The position numbers were made by a program, and so were the translations under genes. This document shows positions 12,178 through 22,080 of a stretch of DNA of 64,000 nt, in pieces. The notes beneath the pieces are model-generated. The model was not told the origin of the DNA. It saw only the letters and a list, made by a program, of their open reading frames with translations, and ran no database searches. Where the stretch lies: contig NC_068975.1 in NCBI RefSeq assembly GCF_016808095.1, positions 7,958,501 to 8,022,500 on the forward strand, read 5' to 3'. How positions within the stretch are numbered: the stretch's first letter is position 1; every line of letters begins with the position of its first letter. This DNA is from Vigna angularis. Taxonomy: Eukaryota; Streptophyta; Magnoliopsida; Fabales; Fabaceae.

Positions 12178-13551
12178 AATCATATTTTCTACTACACTAT
12201 ATTTGATATATCTTTGTTCTTTGTGTATAATACATTGCACATGATACATGAGTACTAGATCTATTGTATGAATGCAAATATGTTATTTTTACTGTCATAT
12301 ACTTCATTGCATATTCATACTTATTTGATATTGCAAATTGCATCGTAAGTACTATATTTCACTGGACTAACACTCAATAATGTTGAGAAAAGTTGTGTTA
12401 TGCAGGATTATTACTGTAATGATCTTATATGTGTTATTGAACACATTCACTCAGCAGGATTTTAATTAGTTAGATTGTAATCAATCGATTAAAAAATGTT
12501 TCATTGGTTTGTAAGTGTATTTCTGCTAAAATAAACTACTTAACATGTTCATACTGTTATCCTATACATGTTTAGCATCAAAATGATTGCATATTGCTCA
12601 AAACTGGTTTTGAAAAATATTTCATATGCTTCATTTTTTAATATTGCATCTGATGTTGCATAATCATTTAACTCTGATTGTAATTCATGTTTAATATCAA
12701 TGAAATTAGATGTTTGCTTTAATTAGTTAGTATTGAAAATACCTTTGTTAATCTGTTGAAGTTGATTATGTTAAATATGAAGTTAAATGTGTTACTGATT
12801 ACTGTTTCATTAATACATTTGCATACTCATTTCTTATCTGTGATATTTCCTGTATATTATTGATTCTAAAATTCTTGATCTGTAAAGGTCTTGAAAGGTT
12901 TTACAAGAACATTGGTGACTGGAAGGATAAATCTGGAAAATCAAATCTCAGAACAACAGTGAAGTCGTTTAAGACTGTGCACTAATCGATTGTGTTTCAA
13001 CAAGGGTTTAAAAATTCCAAAAACTGGAATATCTAATATCTTTAACTCTTGATATTTGTGATATTAACTGCTTATTCTTGTCTCTATTACATGTCTTGAA
13101 ATGATAAAGAGATAAAATTGTTTTGATGAGTGGAATTATATCATTAACGATGTGATATTAGTGTGATATATATGATATGCTTAGCTGCTGATATGTTGGA
13201 ATGTGCTCTGATGCTGATTTTCTATACTGCATTATGTATCTGTAACTTGAGATGAATACATGCATAATGACAGGGGGAGTACTGCATATGATTCATAAAA
13301 TTCACATGCCTTCATTTAAGGGGGAGAGATTTTTAAATTCATGTGAATATCTGTTTAAGGGGGAGCATCATAATCTGATTAAACTGTTATATCTAATGCA
13401 TCTCTGTGACTGGTTACATGCAAATCGATTACTTTGTGCTTACCTTTTTTGCTAATGTCCAAAGGGGGAGAATTTTGATGATTGTAATTGATTGTTTACA
13501 GGTGTTGAATTGTGCAACATGGTCGATTATCATTCATTGTTGTGCATCATC
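12178..13551 (+). other. Copia interior, 3' part, with repeated polypurine tracts
   Basis: AT-rich and non-coding. Internal purine tracts of the form AGGGGGAG occur near 13265, 13320, 13359 and 13464, before the terminal one at 13552. Serial extra tracts of this kind are seen in SIRE/Maximus-type Copia elements; the second gag-only Copia element in this window has them as well. No credible gene is present. Confidence 0.6.
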
Positions 13552-13566
13552 AAAAAAGGGGGAGAT
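13552..13566 (+). promoter_or_regulatory. Polypurine tract of gag-only Copia element
   Basis: AAAAAAGGGGGAGAT directly precedes the 3' LTR and would prime plus-strand DNA synthesis. Confidence 0.8.
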
Positions 13567-14346
13567 TGTTGAGATTGCTGATATCTCAGTAATATTTCTC
13601 TTTGTTTTTTATGATGACAACACATAATTGATAACACATGTATAATATGTAATTTTGTGTTACACTGTGTTACATGTTCTATTGCTATAAATTGACGTGA
13701 ATTTCAATTTTGTAAGTGCTTTTGTGATTCTAATCATTTTGATATCTTTTCCATAAAGCGTGAAACTTACAGAAAGAGAGAAACGCTCCAAGAAACAAGA
13801 TTGAAAGTGTGATTATCAATTTGTCATTTCTTGAGAAGCAAGGTTGCTGGGTTTTCAAAGAGCTAATCAAATCTGCACAAAGAGGTGTTTACAGGAAGAT
13901 TAGAGTTGAAAATCTATTGAAGATTAGGTTGATTCCCTGTTGTGATTACAGGAAGAAGAGCGTGCGGCGTTCTTGACTTTGAGGGGTTTCTCAAAGGGTT
14001 GAAGACGGTAAGAGAGGGAATTCTTGTTGCTGGTCTTTCTGTTGTATGCCTATATTTTGATTAGAGGGTTAGATAGGTGTTTTATATTTTGATCATTATA
14101 CCGCATTTGCTTCCTGTGGTGGAAGGACACTGGATATATAGGCTTGGCTGAACCAGTATAAAACTCAATGTTTGATCTTTCTATCCCTACTCTGTTACAT
14201 TTAGTCGACTTTGTATTTTACTCATTCGATTATATTTCGCTGCACTACAAATTCTTTTTCCTTGCGTTTCAAGAAAGCTTTTAAAGGCATCCACTTTGCG
14301 AAAAAGATTTAAAGAAAAAATTGTTTTTACATTTTCTATTTCAACA
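13567..14346 (+). repeat. 3' LTR of gag-only Copia element
   Basis: It starts TGTTGAGATT directly after the polypurine tract and ends TTTCAACA. It is 780 bp and shorter than the 5' copy, which has additional sequence before base 215. Confidence 0.8.
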
Positions 14347-14632
14347 CATTTCATTTTCTTCTTTGTTTGCATTTCGTTCTTAATGGAAGGTTGGATTTTG
14401 CTGGGTTGGTAATCAGGGAGATTGCATTGCTTCCTTGAGATTACTGCATTATCATTATGGTTCTATTCTTCTTAACTTCCATCGTATAATCTATTCTATG
14501 CGTTTCAAATTGGGTTCACGCTTAATAGTTTGATTTGTATAAATCTTCGCTTAATCGATTAGACCCACAATTGCTTAATTTGTGTGGGACAAAATGATTA
14601 AATAGGTGCATAGTGTTTGCTTAATTCGATCT
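14347..14632. other. Flanking remnant, left side of the Athila-type insertion
   Basis: No gene. AT-rich leader-like DNA that was probably contiguous with 23351 onward before the element at 14633-23350 inserted. The bases GATCT at 14628-14632 and GCTCT at 23351-23355 look like a target duplication with one change. Confidence 0.5.
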
Positions 14633-15935
14633 TGATGGACAAATTTATGAACACCAAAATATGATGTCACAAACTTGTTTCACAATCGGCAAGTATGACC
14701 GAATCGTTCAAGTAATAAACTTGGTAAGACCAAGTATCGTTCTTCCCAAAGGACTCACGGCCTAGTTTAGTTATGTGATTTGTTGATTAGCTAGGACTTA
14801 CAAACGAAATATTTGGATTTTAATATGCAAGACAAAAAATAAACATGTATGCATGAAGTTTGATCAATGGCAAAGACAAAAGATAAACACTTTCAATGGA
14901 ATATATGAATGAATATGTTGTTGGGGGTCAATTTCATCTCATCCACTCTCATACATTTTAGGAATTCAACATTCAAATCATCATTGTTAATGCCACTCTC
15001 TAAAGTACCATTCTAGATGGCTTCTCCCTAATCACGAGTTCATACAATTCCTAGCATTCCTAATGATTAGTTCATAAGTGCAGGAGCTTAACGACAACCA
15101 ATATAATATTGGGAGAAATTCCCCGGATCTAGACTTCCCCGTACGTGTCCGTATCGACAAAACCAATAATCATGCATTAGAATGAGTTAAACAATGCAAT
15201 CATTAAGCAAAGAGGAAAAACCCTAACTAATTATGAAAGAAAGCATAAGTCTTAATTAAAAGATGCAAGCATAAATTCCATATATGAGAGCTTCAAGAGA
15301 TTACGTTGATTCCCCAACAAACATACAAGGTTTAGTTCACCATATTCATGGTGAACCTAGATGAATTACAATAAAAGTATGAAAGAATAAACCCTGAAAA
15401 GGTGAAGAGGTAGCCTGAGCATCCAAGATCCTCCTTCAAAGGGGTGGAAGAGAGAGTGTTTGCCTCGTTTCTGCCAAAGATCCCTAACCCTAGGTAACCC
15501 TAAAGCTTAAATACCATTCGTAAATTACAAAAAGTCAAGCCCAAGCCCATTAAAGTGCCGCTCAGCGGTAAAATACCGCTCAGCGGTGATTGCGCGTCTC
15601 GTTTTCTCCCCTCAGCGGCCATTTTGCCCCTCAGCGGACCTCCCGCAACCTCTTGAGTGCCGCTCAGCGGTAAAATGCCGCTGAGCGGTGACTTCGACTT
15701 CTTCTTTTTGCACTCTTCGATTCCTTTTCTGATTCTATCTCTCTTCTTCTTCACTTCTTTCACTAAATTCACCTTAAAACCTGCACAAAAACACTCAAAT
15801 CAAGCATAAACCTGTCCAGCTCTCTTATTTCTGAAAATATAGATAAAAGTATGATTTCAAGCTAGTTTCTAAGTCTAAAGGTTGCTTTTAGTATCAATTT
15901 TAAGCATGAAAATAACAGTTTTTCAACTGTTATCA
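14633..15935 (-). repeat. 3' LTR of the Athila-type non-autonomous element
   Basis: On the plus strand it runs from TGATGGACAA to CAACTGTTATCA; it is 1303 bp. It pairs with 22081-23350. It retains the extra CCGCTCAGCGG-bearing 33 bp near 15635-15670 that the 5' copy has lost. The 90-residue minus-strand frame at 15500-15772 is a by-product of the palindromes, not a gene. Confidence 0.9.
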
Positions 15936-15950
15936 TAACCCCAAACTTAG
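15936..15950 (-). promoter_or_regulatory. Polypurine tract of the Athila-type non-autonomous element
   Basis: On the minus strand, CTAAGTTTGGGGTTA abuts the 3' LTR. The related plus-strand element has the equivalent AAGTTTGGGGTTG at 41845-41857. Confidence 0.8.
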
Positions 15951-17207
15951 AACTTTGCTTGTCCTCAAGCAAAACAAGATGTAACTCCATCTTCAACCAA
16001 TTCATATGATGATTCACTCCTTCAAAAATCCTCTTTTTCAAGATAAGTAACAACTTCACTCAAACTTATGACCAAGAGTTCATTCAAGATGTGCACATGC
16101 TTTAGTGTTCACAAAGTCATTTAAATTCCAACAAATGCTATTTTTCATGAATGATCAATCAATTAAGCATGGATGTTCATGTGCTTATGGAATATTTCCT
16201 CACTAGGTAAAGTGTTTCACTCAACACACAAGTGTATAAGAGGTAATCACTCATTCACTCTACTATCACAATGTCACATGAATCAACTTTGCCTTTCATT
16301 TTACCACAATCAAAAACATTCACAAGCATGCATCATCACAAGGACTTTTCAATGGCTTATAATGTGGCTGGGCTAACAAGAAAATTGGTTTTTCTGGATC
16401 ACAAAATCCTTGAGTTAAGAGAATCATAACAACACAATCATCTTATTCATTCCCAACTTTCTTTTACCTTTGCATTTGCATTGAGCTTTACTTCTTTTTC
16501 TTTTCTCTTTGTATATTATGACTTTTTAGCTTCTTAGCTCAATGCTTTTCTTTTCATGTTTTCCCAACCACCCCAAACTTGAACATTCAACAATACCACA
16601 CAAGATCTTCTACTTAACTCAAGGTAAAGATTTTCAATCAAAGGTTTTCAGTGTATGTTCAAGGCTAAGGGTTCAAAGGATAGAACACAATGTGTTCTCT
16701 TTTAGTAGGCTAACTTTATGAATTTGGCCAATAAAAAGGGTTCCAACAAATGGCCTTGATCACATGATGCAAAACAAGCAATTGATTCAATCATAGAAAA
16801 CCTGGGCAAAATCATTCATGCTTTCAAAGTAATAGCATTCAATCATACCAAAAAAACTCTGGAGCTCAAAACCTCACATATAAGCTCATTCACATTTGAC
16901 ATACACATCCTGCTTAATCTCACAATCACAATCATAATATCATGCATTTGTTCACAAAGCTTGTGAACCACCTGTATAAGCATTTTAATGTGCACATCTA
17001 TCTCAACATCAATCAATCAATAAGCATCATCAAGCATTACTCATCACACAATCACAGTTAATAGCAAACCATCATAACAAACCAGGTTTTCAATAGAGTA
17101 CATCAAACCCTAATCTAAAAACAAAAACAAATAAGTTCAGAAAACTTAAACCACAAAAGCATAATCATATGATAGCATTCATCAGTAAATGCTATCTCAG
17201 CTCCTCA
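15951..17207 (-). other. Long 3' untranslated region of the Athila-type element
   Basis: No coding frame. The sequence is shared in diverged form with 24621-25500 and with 40700-41840 (opposite strand), always between the last ORF and the polypurine tract, so it is a conserved 3' untranslated segment of the family. Confidence 0.7.
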
Positions 17208-18443
17208 TCAGTCTGAGCTGTCCTCTGTATCTTCCTCTTCCTCCTCATCTTCATCATCATCAAATGCATCCTCCTCCTCAGCTTCATCTTCTTCCATATC
17301 TCTAGCTGAAGCTTCAACTGCTCCAGCTCCTCCTCCATGTACTGGTTCTTCTGGCCAAGCTACTACATTGTGGAATTCATCCATAGTCCACCTGTGGGCT
17401 GGAGGTGTATCATACATCCCCACTATCATCTCAGCAGTGGCCACCTGCCCTCTGTGAATGGACTGCAACTGAGCACCTATAAGAGACATATACATGTCCC
17501 TCATCTGGAATGGTTCTGCTTCATGTGTATCAGCAGATGTCTGGCTCTGTGCTGGCCCTCTCTCTCTACGAGCCCGGCGTGGTGGAACTGGTTGAGCTAC
17601 ATCCTCACCTCCACAGTACTGTCTATAATAAGCCTCATCAATAGCTTTTCTTGGCCTCTCAAATGGTGGAACAGAAGTGTCCACCCTAGCTAGCTTGCAA
17701 AGGTGAGTGATCAAAGAAGGATGTCCTAGTGGTGCTTTGTTGTTTGAGGTGTTAGCACATACACTAATTTCATCAGCTATCACCTGCCCAATATTAACAT
17801 TCAAATTTCTGATAGCACAGTAGATGAATAGTGCCCTGCTGAGAGTAATATCTGACACATGTGAACATGGCTGAATGTTGGCATGAGAAAATGCCATCCA
17901 ATATTTTGCAAGAGGATTCAAATCTGTCCTCCTAATGTTAACCACTGAGCCAGATTTATTCCTTTGGAAGTGTCCTCCAGGTATACACAACACTCTCTCC
18001 ACATCCTCAAAATCAGCACCTTCCTCCATGCAAAGAGCAAACTGACATTGCTCACCAGCCCACACAGTATCCAGGAAGTTGTTGATAGAATCAGGGTCAT
18101 ACCTGATAGCATGGCCTCTGACATAGCCCAAATAATTCTCAGCTGGATAATCACCAATCTTCTTTGCATTGGTGTAAAATTCCTTCACCACAGCTATGTT
18201 GGCAGGTGCAGGATAAGTGGCTAGCTTTCCCCAATCATTCCCTAACACTTGCTCTCCAAATTGAGGAGCAAAGTTAGGTATCATTCCAACCTTTCTCTCC
18301 ATCAGAAGTCTCCTGTCCTGAGCCACCCTAAAGTGCTTCTCATGTTTCCTAGAGAGGAACCTGCCAGAATGGGGTTGCTCTGGTTCCTTTTCCTTTGTCT
18401 TGGTTGCCATGGTTTTCAATCTTTTTCCTGATGAAGATGCCAT
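17208..18443 (-). CDS. Extra ORF: putative plant transposon protein domain, 411 aa
   Basis: An intact frame starting at ATG 18443 (MASSSGKRLK). An upstream in-frame extension exists but lies in what looks like an intron. Residues about 65-280 resemble the domain annotated in plants as 'putative plant transposon protein' (I recall Pfam Transposase_32): an NDWGKL start, VKEFYTNA, a variable middle, VLCIPGG, LNPLAKYWMAF, SRALFIYCAI, and HPSLITHLCK. The C-terminus is a strongly acidic tail of Asp/Glu. There is no transposase catalytic triad and no membrane segment typical of an envelope protein. In Athila elements an env-like ORF lies in this position after pol; here it follows protease directly. 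Biochemical function is unknown. The family match is from memory of its conserved motifs, so it is good but not proven. Confidence 0.7.
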   Translation of the reverse strand: MASSSGKRLKTMATKTKEKEPEQPHSGRFLSRKHEKHFRVAQDRRLLMERKVGMIPNFAPQFGEQVLGNDWGKLATYPAPANIAVVKEFYTNAKKIGDYPAENYLGYVRGHAIRYDPDSINNFLDTVWAGEQCQFALCMEEGADFEDVERVLCIPGGHFQRNKSGSVVNIRRTDLNPLAKYWMAFSHANIQPCSHVSDITLSRALFIYCAIRNLNVNIGQVIADEISVCANTSNNKAPLGHPSLITHLCKLARVDTSVPPFERPRKAIDEAYYRQYCGGEDVAQPVPPRRARRERGPAQSQTSADTHEAEPFQMRDMYMSLIGAQLQSIHRGQVATAEMIVGMYDTPPAHRWTMDEFHNVVAWPEEPVHGGGAGAVEASARDMEEDEAEEEDAFDDDEDEEEEEDTEDSSD

Positions 18444-18445
18444 TC

Positions 18446-18863
18446 CTACATTCAAAACATAAACAAAACCACAGAACATGATGTTAATCATTAGTAAAAC
18501 ACAGAACACACTCCTTTCGAAGCTAAACCACCGCTGAGGGCCAGAATTTCCCCTCAGCGCCACCAGTGCCACATTCCAACACGCAAAATTTTAGAAAAAC
18601 CAAATCTGGCAGAGTGCCGCTCAGCGGCAGTTTACCCCTCAGCGGTAACTCTGCAGATTTTTGAAAATCTTGTTTTAAAACTTTCCTAACTCCACCCAAA
18701 TGCAATTTTCAGTTTTCCAGTTCATAATCATGCAGTTTAATCGGTTCAAACATCAAATATATCATCAAATCATGCATAGAAATCAAAACCCCTAAATATT
18801 CATGCTTTGACAATCACATTCAAATTCAAGAACCCTAGAATGAACAAAATGCATTTTACTTAC
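18446..18863 (-). other. Predicted 418-bp intron in the leader of the extra ORF
   Basis: Read on the minus strand, a perfect GTAAGT donor starts at 18863 after CCACCCAA, and an acceptor TTTTGAATGTAG ends at 18446, two bases before the ATG of the extra ORF. The span is AT/T-rich with no long frame. It also contains CCGCTGAGCGG palindromes (about 18530-18650). Placement is from splice consensus only. Confidence 0.5.
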
Positions 18864-19349
18864 TTGGGTGGAGATGCTAGATGCAATGAGAATGCTTCCA
18901 AGCTAGAATGCTCTCTTCCAACCCCAAACTTTGATAGCACACTAGTGAAAAAGTGAGTGAAAGAGATTTTTTTCTTAAGAGGTAAGAGTGAAAAGATGTG
19001 GAAAACCTAGGAGAAGATGTGTGGAAGTATTTGTGCAGAGAAAAGCCAGAAAGTATAAGACTTTGCGCAGCTTAGGGTTTAAAATTACCCTAATGGGCTC
19101 GGGTCCCGCTAAGGGGAACTAAAGCCCAATCTGCGAGAGTACCGCTCAACGGCACTTTCGTGATGTGCTCCTCTCCTTCTTTTCTTAACCTACGTGACTT
19201 CCCTACATGCCCCTCATGGGTTCCCTGCAATTCAATGTTAAAAATGCTTATGCAAATCCTAACTAAAATAAACAAACAGAAACAATCAATCAACTGGGTT
19301 GCCTCCCAGGTAGCGCTTGTTTAACGTCACGAGCCTGACCCAAAAAAGT
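18864..19349 (-). promoter_or_regulatory. Promoter-like leader upstream of the extra ORF
   Basis: Between the protease frame and the predicted intron there is no coding sequence. CCGCTNAGCGG-type sites (about 19105-19155), GGGCTTTAG/GAGCCC and a weak TATA-like CTTATACTTT (about 19050-19060) occur in the same order as in the family's LTR promoter, and are followed by a leader. The start of this block, just after the protease stop, has the phrase AACGTCACGAGCCTGACCC that also follows integrase in the complete relatives (25550-25570 and 40643-40665), so it marks the deletion that removed pol. Promoter activity is inferred. Confidence 0.4.
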
Positions 19350-20954
19350 TCAAGTTCCATCTTCTTTATAGTTGATGTAATCATTCCACCAACTTCTCAA
19401 CTGCTTCCTTTGGACTGTCTTGGTTCTTCTAGAATATAGAGACTCTATCTCTATCATCTCCTTCTCTTTAAAACCCTTCACAACCCACAACTTGTTCTTG
19501 ATTCTTACTGGTGTGCCAAGTTGGAGTCTTCTTTTCTTCCAGTCTCTAGGAATTTCTTCTCCTCTTCCAATCTCCTCTTCCTTGGGTATCTGAAACAACA
19601 AACAATGGTTACCTGAAACCTCAAGATCTTCATCTTTATGTCTAGTCATGGGTGCATCTCGAAATGCAGCTTTATAACTAGCCTCTTCCTCCTTTGCTTG
19701 TGTCTCATCTTTGAAGACATCCACCACCATTCTCTCCTCTCTGTCCTGAAGCACTACTATACCTTCATGTACATCTATGATAGCCCTGGCCGTTTTCATA
19801 AACGGTCTTTCAAGTATGATAGGTATCTTCTCGGTCTCCATTTTCATCACCACAAAGTCTGCTAAAAACTGAAGTTTGCCAACACAAACTATAATGTCCT
19901 CTGCAATCCCACATGGCTCCTTTGAAGATCCATCGGCCATTACTAGATTAACCTTTACAGGTTTGACTTTAACATTGCCAATTTGCTCCAGTAAAGAATA
20001 AGGTATCAAGTTAACACTTGAACCTAAATCAAGGAGAGCTTTCTTTACCTTTTTCTTCCCTATAGTACAAGGGATAGAAAAACTACCTGGATCTGGTGCT
20101 TTAGGAGGGAATGACTCTTTCTTAATAGTTATACACTTTTCTTCCTCAACTTCTCTACGTCTCTTCTTTGTAGAGGTTCCTTCATCTGATTTTGTGTAAA
20201 CTGCAATTTTCTGTAGAATTTGTTCCCAAGGTGCGTCATTATCCACCATTCTGAATAACTCTGTGAAGTCCATTTGTTTCTCTTGGTTTGTTGGAAAAGG
20301 AAAAGTGTTCTTTCTTTCTACTTCTCTTCTTTCTTCTGTTTCTCCTTCTTCTAACTCAATTATCTCTTCATTAACACTCTTTACCACTTTGCACTCTTCT
20401 CTGGGGTTAACTTCAGTATTAGCCCTAAAATTTCTATTTGGCCTTTCTTCCAATTGCTTGGTAATCTGACCCATTTGAATCTCCCAATTCTTTATAGCAG
20501 CTTCAGTGCTCTTTTGAGAAGATTTTGTTTTCTGTATGAATTGCTGAAGAGTTTCTTCCAACCTTGTTTGTCTTTCATTAAGCATAGATAACTGTTGCCA
20601 CAAGGTTGGTTGCTGCTGCTGTTTATTATATTGATTAGCTTGCCCAGTTTGTCCTTGGCCAATGCTTGGATGTGGTTTCCACCCTTGATTATAATTCCCT
20701 TGACGGTATGGAAATTGATTAGCCATGAAATTAACATCCTCCACGGCTTCCACTGGAAAAGCACACTGACCATTGACATGATCACCTCCACATAATTCGC
20801 ACAATTGGGTTTGTACCTGTGCAGCAGATTTCAACTCTTTAGGTAATTGAGCCAAAGTTTTAGTCAGAGTCTCCAGCTGTTGAGTTAGAATTTTATTGAA
20901 GAACTCCTTTTTGTTGCATAGGAGCTCCTCTCTCACTGTGCAGCTCATTGTCAC
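19350..20954 (-). CDS. Gag C-terminus (zinc knuckle) plus aspartic protease, Athila type
   Basis: The frame opens without its own needed ATG and overlaps the gag frame by 62 bp. It begins with a Gln/Leu-rich coiled region, then the knuckle CELCGGDHVNGQC (CX2CX3HX4C, the Athila/Tat form). Next comes a Gln-rich linker, a charged region, and the retropepsin core: PCTIGKKKVKKALLDLGSSV with active-site Asp in DLGSS, and ILERPFMKTARAIIDV as the C-terminal strand. After protease the protein should continue into reverse transcriptase. Instead it ends about 90 residues later in a basic stretch unlike any pol domain, so pol has been deleted. The +1 frame relation to gag comes from a small deletion compared with relatives at 34829 and 46474. 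Confidence 0.8.
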   Translation of the reverse strand: MTMSCTVREELLCNKKEFFNKILTQQLETLTKTLAQLPKELKSAAQVQTQLCELCGGDHVNGQCAFPVEAVEDVNFMANQFPYRQGNYNQGWKPHPSIGQGQTGQANQYNKQQQQPTLWQQLSMLNERQTRLEETLQQFIQKTKSSQKSTEAAIKNWEIQMGQITKQLEERPNRNFRANTEVNPREECKVVKSVNEEIIELEEGETEERREVERKNTFPFPTNQEKQMDFTELFRMVDNDAPWEQILQKIAVYTKSDEGTSTKKRRREVEEEKCITIKKESFPPKAPDPGSFSIPCTIGKKKVKKALLDLGSSVNLIPYSLLEQIGNVKVKPVKVNLVMADGSSKEPCGIAEDIIVCVGKLQFLADFVVMKMETEKIPIILERPFMKTARAIIDVHEGIVVLQDREERMVVDVFKDETQAKEEEASYKAAFRDAPMTRHKDEDLEVSGNHCLLFQIPKEEEIGRGEEIPRDWKKRRLQLGTPVRIKNKLWVVKGFKEKEMIEIESLYSRRTKTVQRKQLRSWWNDYINYKEDGT

Positions 20955-21753
20955 TAGTAGCCATGTTTTCTATAATTTCAGTTGCTTCCTCTGGAGTCTT
21001 CCATTTAATGTTGCCTCCTGCTGAGGCGTCCAGCATCATCTTGGTTTGTGAACCAAGCCCTCCAAGGAAAGTTAAGACTACTTCTTGATCTTCAAAACCA
21101 TGCGTGGGAGTTTTACGTAACAAGCTTTTATACCTGTCCCATGCATGCCCCAGTGATTCTTCCATGCCCTGCTTGAATGAAGAAATCTCTTGCTTGCCTT
21201 TGGTCACCTTAGATTGTGGGAAGTATTTGTTTAAAAATTTTGTGACCACTGCTTCCCACTCTGTGAAACTTTCTTCTGGAAAAGAGTTCAACCAAAGCTT
21301 AGCGTTGCCTCCCAATGAGAAAGGAAACAAGCTAAGTTTGATAGCTTCGTCTGGCACCCCATTAATCTTGACCGTGTTGCAAATCTCGTTAAAGGTAGTA
21401 AGGTGCTCATATGGGCTTTCATGAGATAACCCATTAAATTGATTACTCTTCACCAGTTGAATTAATGCTGGCTTGACCTCCATGTTGGCTGCATTGACTC
21501 TAGGTCTAGCTATGCTGTTAAAGTGTTGAGGTCCAGCAATATTAGTGTAATCTGCAAGAGTTCTTCTAGCATTATTGTTCTCCATACTTCCTGTGCTATG
21601 AACAGAACCTTGTGGTGATGATTGTAGGAGAGTTTCTGGAGAAGGGAAAAGTTCTCTAGACGTTCTGATTCTTCTCCTCCTTCTACTTTCGTCTAGACCT
21701 TCAAGAAGAGGTTCTGTTGTTTTCTTACTCCTAGTTCGAATTGCCTCCTGCAT
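20893..21753 (-). CDS. Gag capsid region, Athila-type Gypsy element, 286 aa
   Basis: The start is the ATG of MQEAIRTRSKK. An Arg-rich N-terminus is followed by the retrotransposon gag core with the motifs LVKSNQFNGL, PYEHLTTFNEIC, SLFPFSLGGNAKLWLNSFP, WEAVVTKFLNKYFP and FKQGMEESLGHAWDRYKSLL. It would form the particle that packages element RNA. The frame closes at GVLQ-stop where relatives continue into the zinc knuckle; the continuation is found in the +1 frame. The ATG-CAG at the start also reads as a splice acceptor (see findings). Confidence 0.85.
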   Translation of the reverse strand: MQEAIRTRSKKTTEPLLEGLDESRRRRRIRTSRELFPSPETLLQSSPQGSVHSTGSMENNNARRTLADYTNIAGPQHFNSIARPRVNAANMEVKPALIQLVKSNQFNGLSHESPYEHLTTFNEICNTVKINGVPDEAIKLSLFPFSLGGNAKLWLNSFPEESFTEWEAVVTKFLNKYFPQSKVTKGKQEISSFKQGMEESLGHAWDRYKSLLRKTPTHGFEDQEVVLTFLGGLGSQTKMMLDASAGGNIKWKTPEEATEIIENMATSDNELHSERGAPMQQKGVLQ

Positions 21754-21775
21754 ACACAAGAAAACAAAACCCTAG

Positions 21776-22050
21776 AAAAGATTTGTTAGCACAAAAAAAA
21801 ATATAGAAGAAGATATATATTCAGAAGATAAAAAGATTTAGAAGATAGAATCAAATAAGATAGAATAAAATAAAACCTAATCTAAAAGATAAAATAAAAT
21901 AAAATCTAATCAAATAAAATAAAATCAAATCTAACCTAATCAAATAAAATAAAATAAAAACAGAAAAAATAAAAACAAAAAAAAATAAAAACAGAAATTC
22001 AAATTTAAAGTCAAAGATAATCAATAATCACACAAATTAACCAGTTAAAC
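21776..22050 (-). repeat. A/T simple-sequence leader of the Athila-type element
   Basis: A low-complexity run of AAATAAAAT/CTAATC units between PBS and gag. On the element's sense strand it is a T-rich tract leading to GTGCTAACAAATC, CTAG and then TGTATGCAG. The plus-strand relative has the same T-rich layout at 27835-27957. Confidence 0.7.
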
Positions 22051-22056
22051 CACGAG

Positions 22057-22074
22057 TCCCCGGCAACGGCGCCA
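22057..22074 (-). promoter_or_regulatory. Primer-binding site for Asp tRNA
   Basis: The plus strand TCCCCGGCAACGGCGCCA equals the 3' end of plant Asp tRNA, so the element's sense strand is complementary to it over 18 bases without a mismatch. It lies six bases from the LTR. This is the PBS known for Athila-type elements. Confidence 0.9.
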
Positions 22075-22080
22075 AAAACT

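Larger units (their letters stand above)
1..14346 (+). mobile_element. Non-autonomous Copia-type LTR retrotransposon, 5' end outside window
   Basis: The element has a 5' LTR (in view to about 924), a primer-binding site TTGGTATCAGAG, a gag-like region with a zinc knuckle, a run of purine tracts ending in AAAAAAGGGGGAGAT, and a 3' LTR at 13567-14346. No protease, integrase or reverse transcriptase is found in what remains, so it belongs with gag-only Copia derivatives. It is split by the Tekay-like element at 3074-12172. The 5' target duplication lies outside the window, so the insertion cannot be bounded on that side. Confidence 0.75.

Noticed and set aside
13252..13627. Two short overlapping frames before the Copia 3' LTR
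   Set aside because: They span the repeated AGGGGGAG tracts and run into the LTR, so they are not genes.
17337..17693. 118-residue plus-strand frame
   Set aside because: Antisense shadow of the extra ORF at 17208-18443; its Trp/His-rich translation has no family look.
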